The notes under the pieces: model-generated
Seen by the model: the letters and a program-made list of their open reading frames with translations, nothing else
Database searches by the model: none
What the model was told of the DNA's origin: nothing
Shown: positions 1 to 5,178 of the stretch, piece after piece
Layout of the letters: every line of letters starts with the position of its first letter
Numbering within the stretch: position 1 is the stretch's first letter
DNA from: an uncultured Anaerostipes sp.
GTDB taxonomy: Bacteria; Bacillota; Clostridia; Lachnospirales; Lachnospiraceae
Length of the DNA stretch: 5,309 nucleotides
NCBI GenBank assembly: GCA_900756035.1
Contig: CAAEIR010000177.1
Coordinates: forward strand, 1 to 5,309
Direction of reading: 5' to 3'
Position numbers and translations under genes: made by a program

Positions 1-1
1 A

Positions 2-652
2 AAGGAACAAGAATTAATAAAACAACAGATCAATATGTATGAAAATGAATTGGAAATTATGAAAAAATCTTATTATAATATAAGAGGTTTAAGGCATGAT
101 ATGAAACATCATATGATGGAATTAAAATTTCTGGTCAAAAAAGGTGCATACGATGAAATTTTATCATATATTGATAGCATGGGAATATTTATGTTAAATT
201 CAGATGAGTATGTAGATTCCGGTAATAAGGAGATTGATAGTACACTTAATTATTTATTACAAAAGGCCGATAAAATACTTGATAATACCAAAATAAGTAT
301 TGTATTACCAGAGAACTTATCAGTTCATACTTTTTCTATAAATGTGATTTTAGGGAATTTATTGGATAATGCCATTGAGGCGGCTCAAAATTCAAAAGAG
401 AAATATTTGGGCATAGATATTCGAACTAAAAGAGGTCTTTTATTTATAACAATAGAAAATAGCTATGATGGTAGTATCCAATTACACAAAAATGAGATAG
501 TGACTTCTAGGAAAAACAAAGAGAGCCATGGGATTGGTTTAAAAAATGTAAAAATGATTGTTGAAGAACAAGGAGGAGAAATGCAAGTTATATGGGTCAA
601 CAATAGATTTGTTGTAAAAGTAATGTTATATTTATCTGCTCTAAACGAGTGA
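2..652 (+). CDS. AgrC-like GHKL sensor histidine kinase, C-terminal part (5'-truncated by window edge)
   Basis: This is the cytoplasmic kinase half of a membrane sensor that would autophosphorylate on histidine and pass the phosphate to a LytTR-type response regulator, as in agr peptide quorum sensing. The frame is open to the left edge, so the internal Met at 35 is not a convincing start, and the N-terminal membrane segments lie outside. Counting from that Met, an H-box RHDMKHHM sits at residues 20-27 with H21 the likely phosphoacceptor. The N-box GNLLDNAIEAA is at 107-117, IENSYDG at 140-146, and the G-box SHGIGLKNV at 164-172. The residues before the H-box are charged and helical, like the usual linker. 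HATPase_c_5-type ending, no receiver domain. A terminator follows within about 45 bases, so it is the last gene of its operon. The AgrC assignment rests on motif style. The ligand and the partner regulator are unknown. Confidence 0.88.
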   Translation, partial: KEQELIKQQINMYENELEIMKKSYYNIRGLRHDMKHHMMELKFLVKKGAYDEILSYIDSMGIFMLNSDEYVDSGNKEIDSTLNYLLQKADKILDNTKISIVLPENLSVHTFSINVILGNLLDNAIEAAQNSKEKYLGIDIRTKRGLLFITIENSYDGSIQLHKNEIVTSRKNKESHGIGLKNVKMIVEEQGGEMQVIWVNNRFVVKVMLYLSALNE

Positions 653-693
653 GAAAGATAGTTAATGAAATTTTTGAAAATTTACTATTTTTA

Positions 694-726
694 AGAGGGA
701 CTGGCATATGCTAGTCCCTTTATGTT
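694..726 (+). terminator. Rho-independent terminator of the kinase operon; insertion target of the intron
   Basis: GGGACTGGC (697-705), loop ATAT and GCTAGTCCC (710-718) form a 9-bp stem with one G-T wobble. A694-G695-A696 can extend it by pairing into the following TTT (719-721). The T-rich tail is TTTATGTT, after which the group II intron starts. The native tail may have been longer and is now interrupted. A hairpin directly upstream of the intron is the insertion context known for class C (group IIC) introns. Confidence 0.85.
721..726 (+). promoter_or_regulatory. Candidate IBS1 (intron-binding site 1) in the 5' exon
   Basis: TATGTT directly precedes the intron and can pair over six positions with AACGTA at 927-932 inside domain I (one G-U pair). 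This would be the IBS1-EBS1 contact that selects the 5' splice site and the DNA target. The 927-932 site follows a stem formed by ATTAGG (883-888) and CCTAAT (917-922). An identical AACGTA at 1154-1159 lies too near the ORF to be the better choice. Only base pairing supports this. Confidence 0.4.
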
Positions 727-1231
727 GTGTGCCGAGCATGGCATTAATCTTACTGGTGCAAGTCCAGTCACGGGTATTTACCGCCAAGTGTAGCGAACCA
801 CAAGTCGGTATCAGTAATGGTATGGATGGAGGAAGTGGTGTAGCAAAGTTCTTGAGCCTACGAACAGAAACTTGATAAGGCGATTAGGTGGGTAAGGTTG
901 CAAACCAAACCAAAGCCCTAATGGTAAACGTAAACCGAAGTTGTAAATCAAGAGGTTGTGGAACGAAAGATTAATGTCTTACCTCGGGAGACCCTACTCA
1001 CATATCGAAAGGTATGGTCGAAAAAGGTTTGGAGAGGGAGTCAGATGATGTCATAGTAGGTGTAAAAGCTGAAGGACTGAAACGATTTATAGTACGAATC
1101 GCTATGTTTAAAATAATACATGAGCTAGAAATCAGATGGACAGGAAAAGTAGGAACGTAACCAAGGAATACTGTTTATATCTAGAGGAGTGTTATGTATG
1201 AATCTTAGGATAAGTCAGAGGAGTAACAACA
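727..1231 (+). ncRNA. Group II intron ribozyme, 5' half (domain I to start of domain IV)
   Basis: This 505-base stretch has no credible gene and reads as structured intron RNA. It starts with GTGTG, followed by a short first stem (GTGCC 729-733 with GGCAT 739-743, one G-T wobble). It contains GTAGCGAACC (790-799), a block that recurs at the start of the putative second intron downstream. Other intron-like pieces are the purine-rich GTAAACGTAAACCGAAG (924-940) and GTCAGATGATGTCATAGTAG (1040-1059), the latter resembling segments conserved ahead of the ORF in clostridial introns. The end of this half carries AGAGGAG (1217-1223), eight bases before the maturase ATG. A second AGGAG-type site at 1183-1189 precedes only very short frames. 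I cannot draw domains II and III with confidence from reading alone. Confidence 0.8.
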
Positions 1232-2149
1232 ATGGAATTAATCGACGTGATTTTATCAAAAGGAAATCTGAACAGAGCCTATAAAAAGGTGGTAGCCAAC
1301 AAAGGTGCAAGTGGAGTTGACGGAGTTACTGTTGAGGAACTGGGAGATTATATAAGGAAAAATAAGGATGCGATTGTTACATCCATTAGGAATAGGACTT
1401 ATATGCCGAAGCCAGTACGGAGAGTATACATTCCAAAAGACAATGGAAAGCAACGTCCGTTGGGAATCCCTACAGCATTGGATAGAACTATCCAACAGGC
1501 AATTGCACAGCCAATATCTGATATTTATGAAGAAATATTTAGTGAATACAGTTATGGATTCAGACCGGGGAAAAGCTGTCATGATGCAATCAGACAGGCA
1601 CTCTGCTATCTGAACAGTGGCTATGAATGGGTAGTAGATATAGATATTGAACAGTTTTTCGACAGGGTAAATCACGATAAGTTAATTCAGATACTAAGAG
1701 AGCAAGTAAACGATAGTACCACATTAAATCTGATACGGAAATATCTGAAAGCAGGAGTAATGGAAAAAGGACTGGAAAAAGCAACTACCACGGGTGTACC
1801 TCAGGGAGGCCCACTTTCGGTTGTATGTTCTAATGTCTATCTTGATAAGTTAGACAAAGAACTGGAGCAAAGAGGACTTCGTTTCACAAGGTATGCCGAT
1901 GACGTGCTGATATTCACTAAAAGTGAGATGGCAGCCAATCGAGTAATGAAATCTATTTGTAGTTGGTTAGAAAGAAAGCTATTCTTGAAAGTAAATGCCA
2001 CGAAAACGAAAGTGGTAAGACCAACAAGAAGTAAATATCTCGGTTTTACATTCCTAAAGAATGGTTCAGCATGGAAAGTCAGACCGATGCAAATTCTGCT
2101 CGAACGGTACGCCTATTCTGAAATCGGCGGTACATTCATTCTGATTTAG
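1232..2149 (+). CDS. ltrA: Group II intron reverse transcriptase/maturase, N-terminal (RT) fragment, split by IS21
   Basis: This is the intron-encoded protein that would bind the intron RNA, aid its splicing and copy it into DNA at the target. The start is ATG 1232, with AGAGGAG eight bases upstream. The RT palm is complete: PVRRVYIPK (61-69), GIPTALDRTIQQAIAQ (78-93), SYGFRPGKS (107-115), VDIDIEQFFD with D136 and D138, GVPQGGPLS (188-196) and the catalytic YADD (221-224). KYLGF (268-272) marks the end of the palm. Native sequence stops at P285. The last 20 residues, beginning MQILLERY, are encoded by the left end of the inserted IS and finish at its TAG. The thumb/X domain is lost to a separate piece starting near 4652, so this product should not act as a maturase. 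The motif style fits class C introns. The ltrA symbol is used generically. Confidence 0.9.
   Translation: MELIDVILSKGNLNRAYKKVVANKGASGVDGVTVEELGDYIRKNKDAIVTSIRNRTYMPKPVRRVYIPKDNGKQRPLGIPTALDRTIQQAIAQPISDIYEEIFSEYSYGFRPGKSCHDAIRQALCYLNSGYEWVVDIDIEQFFDRVNHDKLIQILREQVNDSTTLNLIRKYLKAGVMEKGLEKATTTGVPQGGPLSVVCSNVYLDKLDKELEQRGLRFTRYADDVLIFTKSEMAANRVMKSICSWLERKLFLKVNATKTKVVRPTRSKYLGFTFLKNGSAWKVRPMQILLERYAYSEIGGTFILI
2082..2087. repeat. Target-site duplication GACCGA, left copy
   Basis: GACCGA immediately precedes the IS left end (TGCAAATT...). The same six bases follow the right end at 4646-4651. Six bases is within the 4-8 bp usually made by IS21-family elements. The codons are AGA CCG, then the first base of an ACC codon in the intact maturase. 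Confidence 0.9.
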
Positions 2150-2178
2150 CGGTACGCGCTTTCTGCTCAAAACGGTAC
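2088..2178 (+). repeat. Left-end IS21 terminal array: four phased copies of TTCTG...CGGTAC
   Basis: Four units share TTCTG, 6-7 variable bases and a CGGTAC core. TTCTG starts at 2094, 2116, 2139 and 2161; CGGTAC starts at 2105, 2128, 2150 and 2173. Spacing is 22-23 bp, about two helical turns, so all cores lie on the same face of the DNA. In IS21 such multiple terminal repeats are the sites where the IstA transposase binds. The first unit overlaps the terminal inverted repeat. Confidence 0.85.
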
Positions 2179-2194
2179 GTTTTTCCTTTATTAT

Positions 2195-2219
2195 TGTGAT
2201 GTAACTATTATTCATCACA
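2195..2219. promoter_or_regulatory. Inverted repeat ahead of istA (possible operator or leader hairpin)
   Basis: TGTGATG (2195-2201) and CATCACA (2213-2219) are perfect 7-bp arms around an 11-base A/T-rich spacer, ending four bases before the istA ribosome-binding site AAAGGAGG (2224-2231). The spacer includes TATTAT (2206-2211), which could be a -10 box, but the hexamer 17 bases upstream (TTCCTT) is a poor -35. It may be an operator over a weak promoter, or an RNA hairpin limiting istA translation. The repeat is seen; its role is inferred. Confidence 0.4.
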
Positions 2220-2238
2220 GTGCAAAGGAGGAACTATT

Positions 2239-3660
2239 ATGCACGACTACAATACTATTCTTGGAGTCATAGAACTTCGGCTCAGTAAAGTCAGTTATGA
2301 CTCTGTACAAAAACGTTACCGGATCGGACGGAGCGGGATTGCATTGATCATGAACCGCTACAAGGATTCAGGCTTATCATTGGATGATCTTCGACAAATG
2401 CCAGCCTCAAAGGTGGTTGATCTCATCTATCCAAAAGAAAACCTTCGACATAAGGATATTCCACTGCCCGATTTTGAAAAAATACATGAACAGATGATCC
2501 AAATGGGAAAACATGCTGACTTGAGTTTTCTATGGATTGATTATAAAAAAGAGCATCCTAACGGTTACCAGCTTGCTCAGTTTTATAAGCTGTATCGTGA
2601 TTTTATGGTAGATACTTATGGTACTTCAAAAACATCTATGCCTGTGGAACGGATCCCTGGTGAAAAGATGTATATTGACTGGGTAGGCGACCAGCCGGAA
2701 CTGCTATTGGATACAACAACTGGCGAACTTCGGAAAGTTCACATTTTTACAACTACACTTGGTTTTAGCAGCCTTGTTTATGCAGAGATCTTTCCGGATG
2801 AAAAACTTCCACATTTTATTACCGGCACAGTACATGCACTGTCTTATTATGGGGCAGTTCCTAAATATCTTGTCCCGGACAATCTGAGAACAGCTGTTAC
2901 CAGGCATAGTAAAGATGAACTTGTGCTGCAGTCAGCTTTTTCAGATCTGGAAACTTTTTATGATACGATCATTCTGCCGCCACCACCAAGGAAACCGAAA
3001 GGCAAACCAACAGTTGAAAATCATGTGCGTTTCTTGGAGACGCATCTGGTAGAAGAATTAAAGAAAGATACTTATACCTCTCTGGAAGCTCTGAATGCTG
3101 CGGTCAAAAAGATCGTAGCAGACATCAACCAGCGTCCTTTCCAGAAAAAATCTGACATTCGGAAATCCCGCATGAATGGATTCGAAAAGTACGACAAACC
3201 GCGTATGAACCAGCTACCAGGCGAAAGTTATACACTTTGTGATTATAAATACTTTCTTAAAGTTCCAGATAATTACCACCTTGAGTATGATGCCCACTAC
3301 TATTCTGTATTGTATACCTATAAAGGGAAGCCTGCAATTCTTAAGGCTACAATGACGGAGATACGGATCTGTGATGAGTATAACCGGCTGATCTGCCGCC
3401 ATCCAAGATCTTACCGTGATTTTCCTCTTTACATTACAGATGACAGTCATATGCCTCCAGAACACCTATATTACAAAGAAGTGAATGCACATGACGGAGC
3501 TTATTACAGACGATGGGCATCTGTTTATGGAGAATCTATGGTAACTCTTATTGACAGGATACTCCGCAGTTCCAAGCATGAGGAACAGGCATACAACAGC
3601 TGTGCCGGTGTACTCATGTTCCTCACAGGCTGGTTCAGGAGGCTGCTGAGAAATGCGTAG
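2239..3660 (+). CDS. istA: IS21-family transposase IstA, C-terminally frameshifted
   Basis: IstA is the DDE transposase that binds the element ends and carries out strand transfer with IstB's help. AAAGGAGG (2224-2231) lies seven bases before ATG 2239. The N-terminus has a helix-turn-helix-like stretch (about 18-45), followed by the rve integrase core. The triad is D147 in IDWVGD, D214 in VPDN and E260 in PTVENHV. The C-terminal part keeps the IS21 pattern (YSVLYTYKGKPA, RSYRDFPLY, AYNSCAGVL). After about residue 460 the frame runs into unrelated residues (FLTGWFRRLLRNA) and a TAG. The expected ending, including LVQEAAEKC and ANACKYSYFKKVL, continues in another frame from about 3618 to 3797. 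The shift therefore costs around 55-60 C-terminal residues. The catalytic core is whole, but activity is doubtful. The alternatives are a real mutation or a sequencing error. Confidence 0.92.
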   Translation: MHDYNTILGVIELRLSKVSYDSVQKRYRIGRSGIALIMNRYKDSGLSLDDLRQMPASKVVDLIYPKENLRHKDIPLPDFEKIHEQMIQMGKHADLSFLWIDYKKEHPNGYQLAQFYKLYRDFMVDTYGTSKTSMPVERIPGEKMYIDWVGDQPELLLDTTTGELRKVHIFTTTLGFSSLVYAEIFPDEKLPHFITGTVHALSYYGAVPKYLVPDNLRTAVTRHSKDELVLQSAFSDLETFYDTIILPPPPRKPKGKPTVENHVRFLETHLVEELKKDTYTSLEALNAAVKKIVADINQRPFQKKSDIRKSRMNGFEKYDKPRMNQLPGESYTLCDYKYFLKVPDNYHLEYDAHYYSVLYTYKGKPAILKATMTEIRICDEYNRLICRHPRSYRDFPLYITDDSHMPPEHLYYKEVNAHDGAYYRRWASVYGESMVTLIDRILRSSKHEEQAYNSCAGVLMFLTGWFRRLLRNA

Positions 3661-3797
3661 AAGCCAATGCCTGCAAGTATTCTTATTTCAAGAAAGTACT
3701 TAGCATGGTTCAGAATGATCATTCCAGCAGCGCTATAAACGGAACCGGAAAACTTCCTTCCCATACAAACATCCGTGGAAAGGAGGCATACAAATGA
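3618..3797 (+). pseudogene. istA: Out-of-frame C-terminal remnant of istA
   Basis: Reading one base back from the istA frame gives VPHRLVQEAAEKC, then VEANACKYSYFKKVLS and HTNIRGKEAYK, a typical IstA tail, ending at TGA 3795-3797. That TGA overlaps the istB start as ATGA (3794-3797), the coupled arrangement usual in IS21 operons, which shows that this is the native istA ending. The break lies between GVLM and VPHR, near 3613-3630, and amounts to a net loss of one base modulo three. Few residues separate the two conserved blocks, so a deletion somewhat larger than one base is possible. No slippery heptamer is present, so programmed frameshifting is unlikely. The segment has no start codon of its own. 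Confidence 0.8.
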
Positions 3798-4558
3798 GTT
3801 CATCCCATGACATTACATTAACACCTCAGGAGCAGGCTCTGATCATGCGTCTGAAGAGTTTCCGTGTCCCAGAAATGGCACATATCCTGGAAGAACAGTT
3901 GAAAGATCCCAATGCAGATCTGAACACTTTTATGGAACGCATGACAGCAATGGTTGATGCAGAGTGGCAGGCGCGAGCAGATAAACGTTTTAATCGTCTG
4001 ATGAAAGAAGCGCATCTGCGATACCCAGCGGCGGATCTTGACGAAACTATTTACCGTCCAGAACGTCAGCTTGATACCCAGACAATAGAGCGACTGAGTA
4101 CCTGCCATTGGATAGAGGAAGGAAAGAATCTCATTGTAACAGGATCTTCCGCCAGTGGAAAAACTTATCTAATCAATGCTTTTTGTGTAACTGCAATGAA
4201 GCAGTCTAAGAGTGTAAAGTATATAAAAGCGAACACTCTTATGAGCGAAATGGAACAGGCACGTATCAAATCCACAAATCTGGATTACTTGAATAAGCTG
4301 ACCAAGCTGGATCTTCTTGTAATCGATGATTTTGGCCTTATGGATCTCGATCTTGATAAATGCCGGGATTTTTTTGAAGTCCTTGACACCAGGGATGGAA
4401 GAAAATCAACTGTAGTCATCTCACAGTTTCCAGTCAGTACATGGTTTGATATGTTTGCTGATAATACCTACGCTGATGCGTACCTTACACGAATCACAGA
4501 TAAACATCATACATATCGTCTAGAAATGAACGGTATAAATATGCGTGAAACAGAATGA
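3794..4558 (+). CDS. istB: IS21-family AAA+ ATPase helper IstB
   Basis: IstB is a DnaC/DnaA-like AAA+ ATPase that assembles on target DNA, bends it and stimulates IstA-mediated insertion. The start ATG 3794 has GGAGG (3782-3786) seven bases upstream and overlaps the native istA stop, giving translational coupling. The N-terminal domain (about 1-95) is helical and charged. Walker A is GSSASGKT (117-124); a typical IstB has G in place of A120, but the GxxxxGKT pattern holds. Walker B is LLVIDDFG (174-181). A sensor-I-like segment VVISQF lies near 207-212, followed by the family's WFDMFAD and LTRITDKHHTYRLEMNG ending. At 254 residues the length is normal and the frame is intact. With istA broken, it would need IstA from another copy to have a role in transposition. 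Confidence 0.93.
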   Translation: MSSSHDITLTPQEQALIMRLKSFRVPEMAHILEEQLKDPNADLNTFMERMTAMVDAEWQARADKRFNRLMKEAHLRYPAADLDETIYRPERQLDTQTIERLSTCHWIEEGKNLIVTGSSASGKTYLINAFCVTAMKQSKSVKYIKANTLMSEMEQARIKSTNLDYLNKLTKLDLLVIDDFGLMDLDLDKCRDFFEVLDTRDGRKSTVVISQFPVSTWFDMFADNTYADAYLTRITDKHHTYRLEMNGINMRETE

Positions 4559-4566
4559 TATCATCT

Positions 4567-4645
4567 AGCGGTACTTCGTACCGTTAAAAATGGAATAGCA
4601 GTTCCGCAGTAGCGGAACTGGCATTCCGTTTGAGCGTAATTTGCA
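4567..4645 (-). repeat. Right-end IS21 terminal array: three phased repeats, two folded into hairpins
   Basis: Inverted cores GTACCG (4578-4583), GTTCCG (4601-4606) and ATTCCG (4623-4628) are spaced 23 and 22 bp, matching the left array in mirror orientation. The outermost belongs to the terminal repeat ending at 4645. The inner two are each half of a palindrome. One is CGGTAC-TTC-GTACCG (4569-4583). The other is GTTCCGC-AGTA-GCGGAAC (4601-4618). The array begins eight bases after the istB stop. It is probably the IstA-binding end; the hairpins might also hinder read-through, though no T-run follows them. Confidence 0.75.
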
Positions 4646-5100
4646 GACCGACCAATGAAAAGAAAAAGAAACTGAAAAAGAAGCTAAGCGAATATCTGAA
4701 AAGAGGAAAAGCAATAGCAAGACCACTTGCAGTTACAATTAAAAGAGTAAACGAGATTGTACGAGGATGGATAAATTATTTCAGAATCGGAATGATGAAA
4801 CAGTTTCTGGAAGAGTTTGGGGAATGGTTAAGGCATAAAATCAGAGTAATTGCCATAAAGCAATGGAAGAGACCCAAAACCATTTATCGAAATCTAAGCT
4901 ATCTGAATTGGAAACATAAGAACGGATTTAGCCATGAAGAGATATTTAAAGTCGCAAATTCGAGGCTGGGTTGGTACAGAAGAAGTGGAATGAACGTAGT
5001 AAATTTCATTATCAGCAAGGATTTACTTGAAAATAGGATAAAAGATGGAGCTGGTTTGCTCAATCCCTTATCCTATTACTTAGTTAAAGTTGGAATATAA
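4630..5100 (+). CDS. ltrA: Group II intron maturase, C-terminal (thumb/X domain) fragment, split by IS21
   Basis: This is the second half of the intron protein. Its first residues, up to about 4645, are encoded by the IS right end, then R-P by the duplicated target; native unique sequence resumes at 4652. Joining 2087 to 4652 gives ...WKVRP-TNEKKKK..., an uninterrupted 434-residue protein with no frame change. The fragment holds the maturase-specific X domain: IVRGWINYFRIGMMKQFL, GEWLRHKIR, IKQWKRPKTIYRNL and the SRLGWYRRSG ending, which help bind the intron RNA. There is no endonuclease domain. The frame is open from 4588, and TTG 4630 is the only plausible alternative start, with no good ribosome-binding site. 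Independent expression is unlikely; I regard it as a pseudogene piece. The stop lies six bases before domain V. Confidence 0.88.
   Translation: MSVICRPTNEKKKKLKKKLSEYLKRGKAIARPLAVTIKRVNEIVRGWINYFRIGMMKQFLEEFGEWLRHKIRVIAIKQWKRPKTIYRNLSYLNWKHKNGFSHEEIFKVANSRLGWYRRSGMNVVNFIISKDLLENRIKDGAGLLNPLSYYLVKVGI
4646..4651. repeat. Target-site duplication GACCGA, right copy
   Basis: This is identical to 2082-2087 and lies directly after the IS terminus ...AATTTGCA. Removing the element with one copy takes out 2564 bp and restores the maturase reading frame. Confidence 0.9.
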
Positions 5101-5106
5101 ATTGTA

Positions 5107-5177
5107 GAGCCGTATACGAGACCCGTACGTACGGTTCAATGGGAGGGGCGAAAATATTTATTTTCCCTCTACCCTAT
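5107..5177 (+). ncRNA. Group II intron domains V and VI and 3' splice site
   Basis: Domain V (5107-5137): GAGCCGTA pairs with TACGGTTC (5130-5137). The two-base bulge CG is at 5128-5129, the distal stem is TACG (5115-5118) with CGTA (5124-5127), and the catalytic AGC triad is at 5108-5110. At 31 nt it is slightly shorter than the usual 34. Domain VI (5141-5174): GGG pairs with CCC (5172-5174) and AGGGG with CCTCT (5166-5170). A5171 is left bulged, as expected for the branch point. The intron should end six or seven bases later, at ...AT 5177. Confidence 0.88.
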
Positions 5178-5178
5178 T

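Larger units (their letters stand above)
2088..4645 (+). mobile_element. IS21-family insertion sequence (2558 bp) inside the intron maturase gene
   Basis: The element runs from TGCAAATTCTGCTC (2088-2101) to GAGCGTAATTTGCA (4632-4645). The reverse complement of the right end is TGCAAATTACGCTC, which matches the left end at 12 of 14 positions, and similarity continues to 21 of about 26. Ends are TG...CA, flanked by GACCGA duplications. It encodes a DDE transposase (istA) and an AAA+ helper ATPase (istB) in one direction, each with a strong ribosome-binding site, and it has multiple internal terminal repeats. All of these define IS21. The length is typical. It lies in the same orientation as the host intron. 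The clean duplication suggests a fairly recent or well-kept insertion, although istA is frameshifted. Confidence 0.95.
727..5177 (+). mobile_element. Group II intron (class C-like), disrupted by an IS21-family element
   Basis: The intron is bounded by a 5' GTGTG at 727, matching the GUGYG consensus, and by domain VI followed by ...CTACCCTAT at 5177; the 3' boundary is good to about one base. It carries a ribozyme 5' half, an RT/maturase gene in the domain IV position, and domains V and VI. The present length is 4451 bp; without the IS and one target copy it would be 1887 bp, a normal size for an ORF-bearing bacterial intron. The encoded RT has palm and thumb/X but no endonuclease domain, and the site is just behind a terminator hairpin. 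Both points favour class C, although I assign the class from resemblance only. Self-mobility is probably lost because the maturase is split. Confidence 0.85.

Noticed and set aside
1194..1284. Short frames at ATG 1194 (4 codons) and ATG 1198 (28 codons) behind an AGAGGAG, possible leader peptide for the maturase
   Set aside because: No protein features; the longer one overlaps the RT start out of frame. The ribosome-binding match at 1183-1189 may be chance in purine-rich intron RNA. I keep it only as a note.
1368..1613. Same-strand 81-codon frame inside the RT gene
   Set aside because: It overlaps conserved RT motifs in another frame and has no recognisable protein features.
1256..1675. Antisense open frames across the RT, istA and istB genes (for example 1256-1675, 1590-1784, 2704-2907, 3214-3465, 3525-3803, 3818-4108)
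   Set aside because: Each lies opposite a recognised gene, shows no family motif, and has a cysteine- and isoleucine-rich make-up typical of shadow frames.
2094..2178. CRISPR-like array because of regular spacing
   Set aside because: The units are 22-23 bp with short divergent gaps, sit exactly at an IS end, and are mirrored at the other end; these are transposase-binding repeats.
3610..3630. Programmed -1 frameshift joining the two istA frames
   Set aside because: No slippery heptamer or following pseudoknot is apparent, and the conserved blocks suggest missing bases instead.
4630..4645. Outward -35-like TTGAGC at the IS right end, which could form a junction promoter with the left end in an IS circle
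   Set aside because: Such junction promoters are known in IS21, but the -10 match in the left end at proper spacing is only about three of six bases.
4630..5100. Independent small gene starting at TTG 4630
   Set aside because: The first residues come from the IS end, there is no good ribosome-binding site, and the rest is the maturase X domain continuing in frame from the 5' piece.
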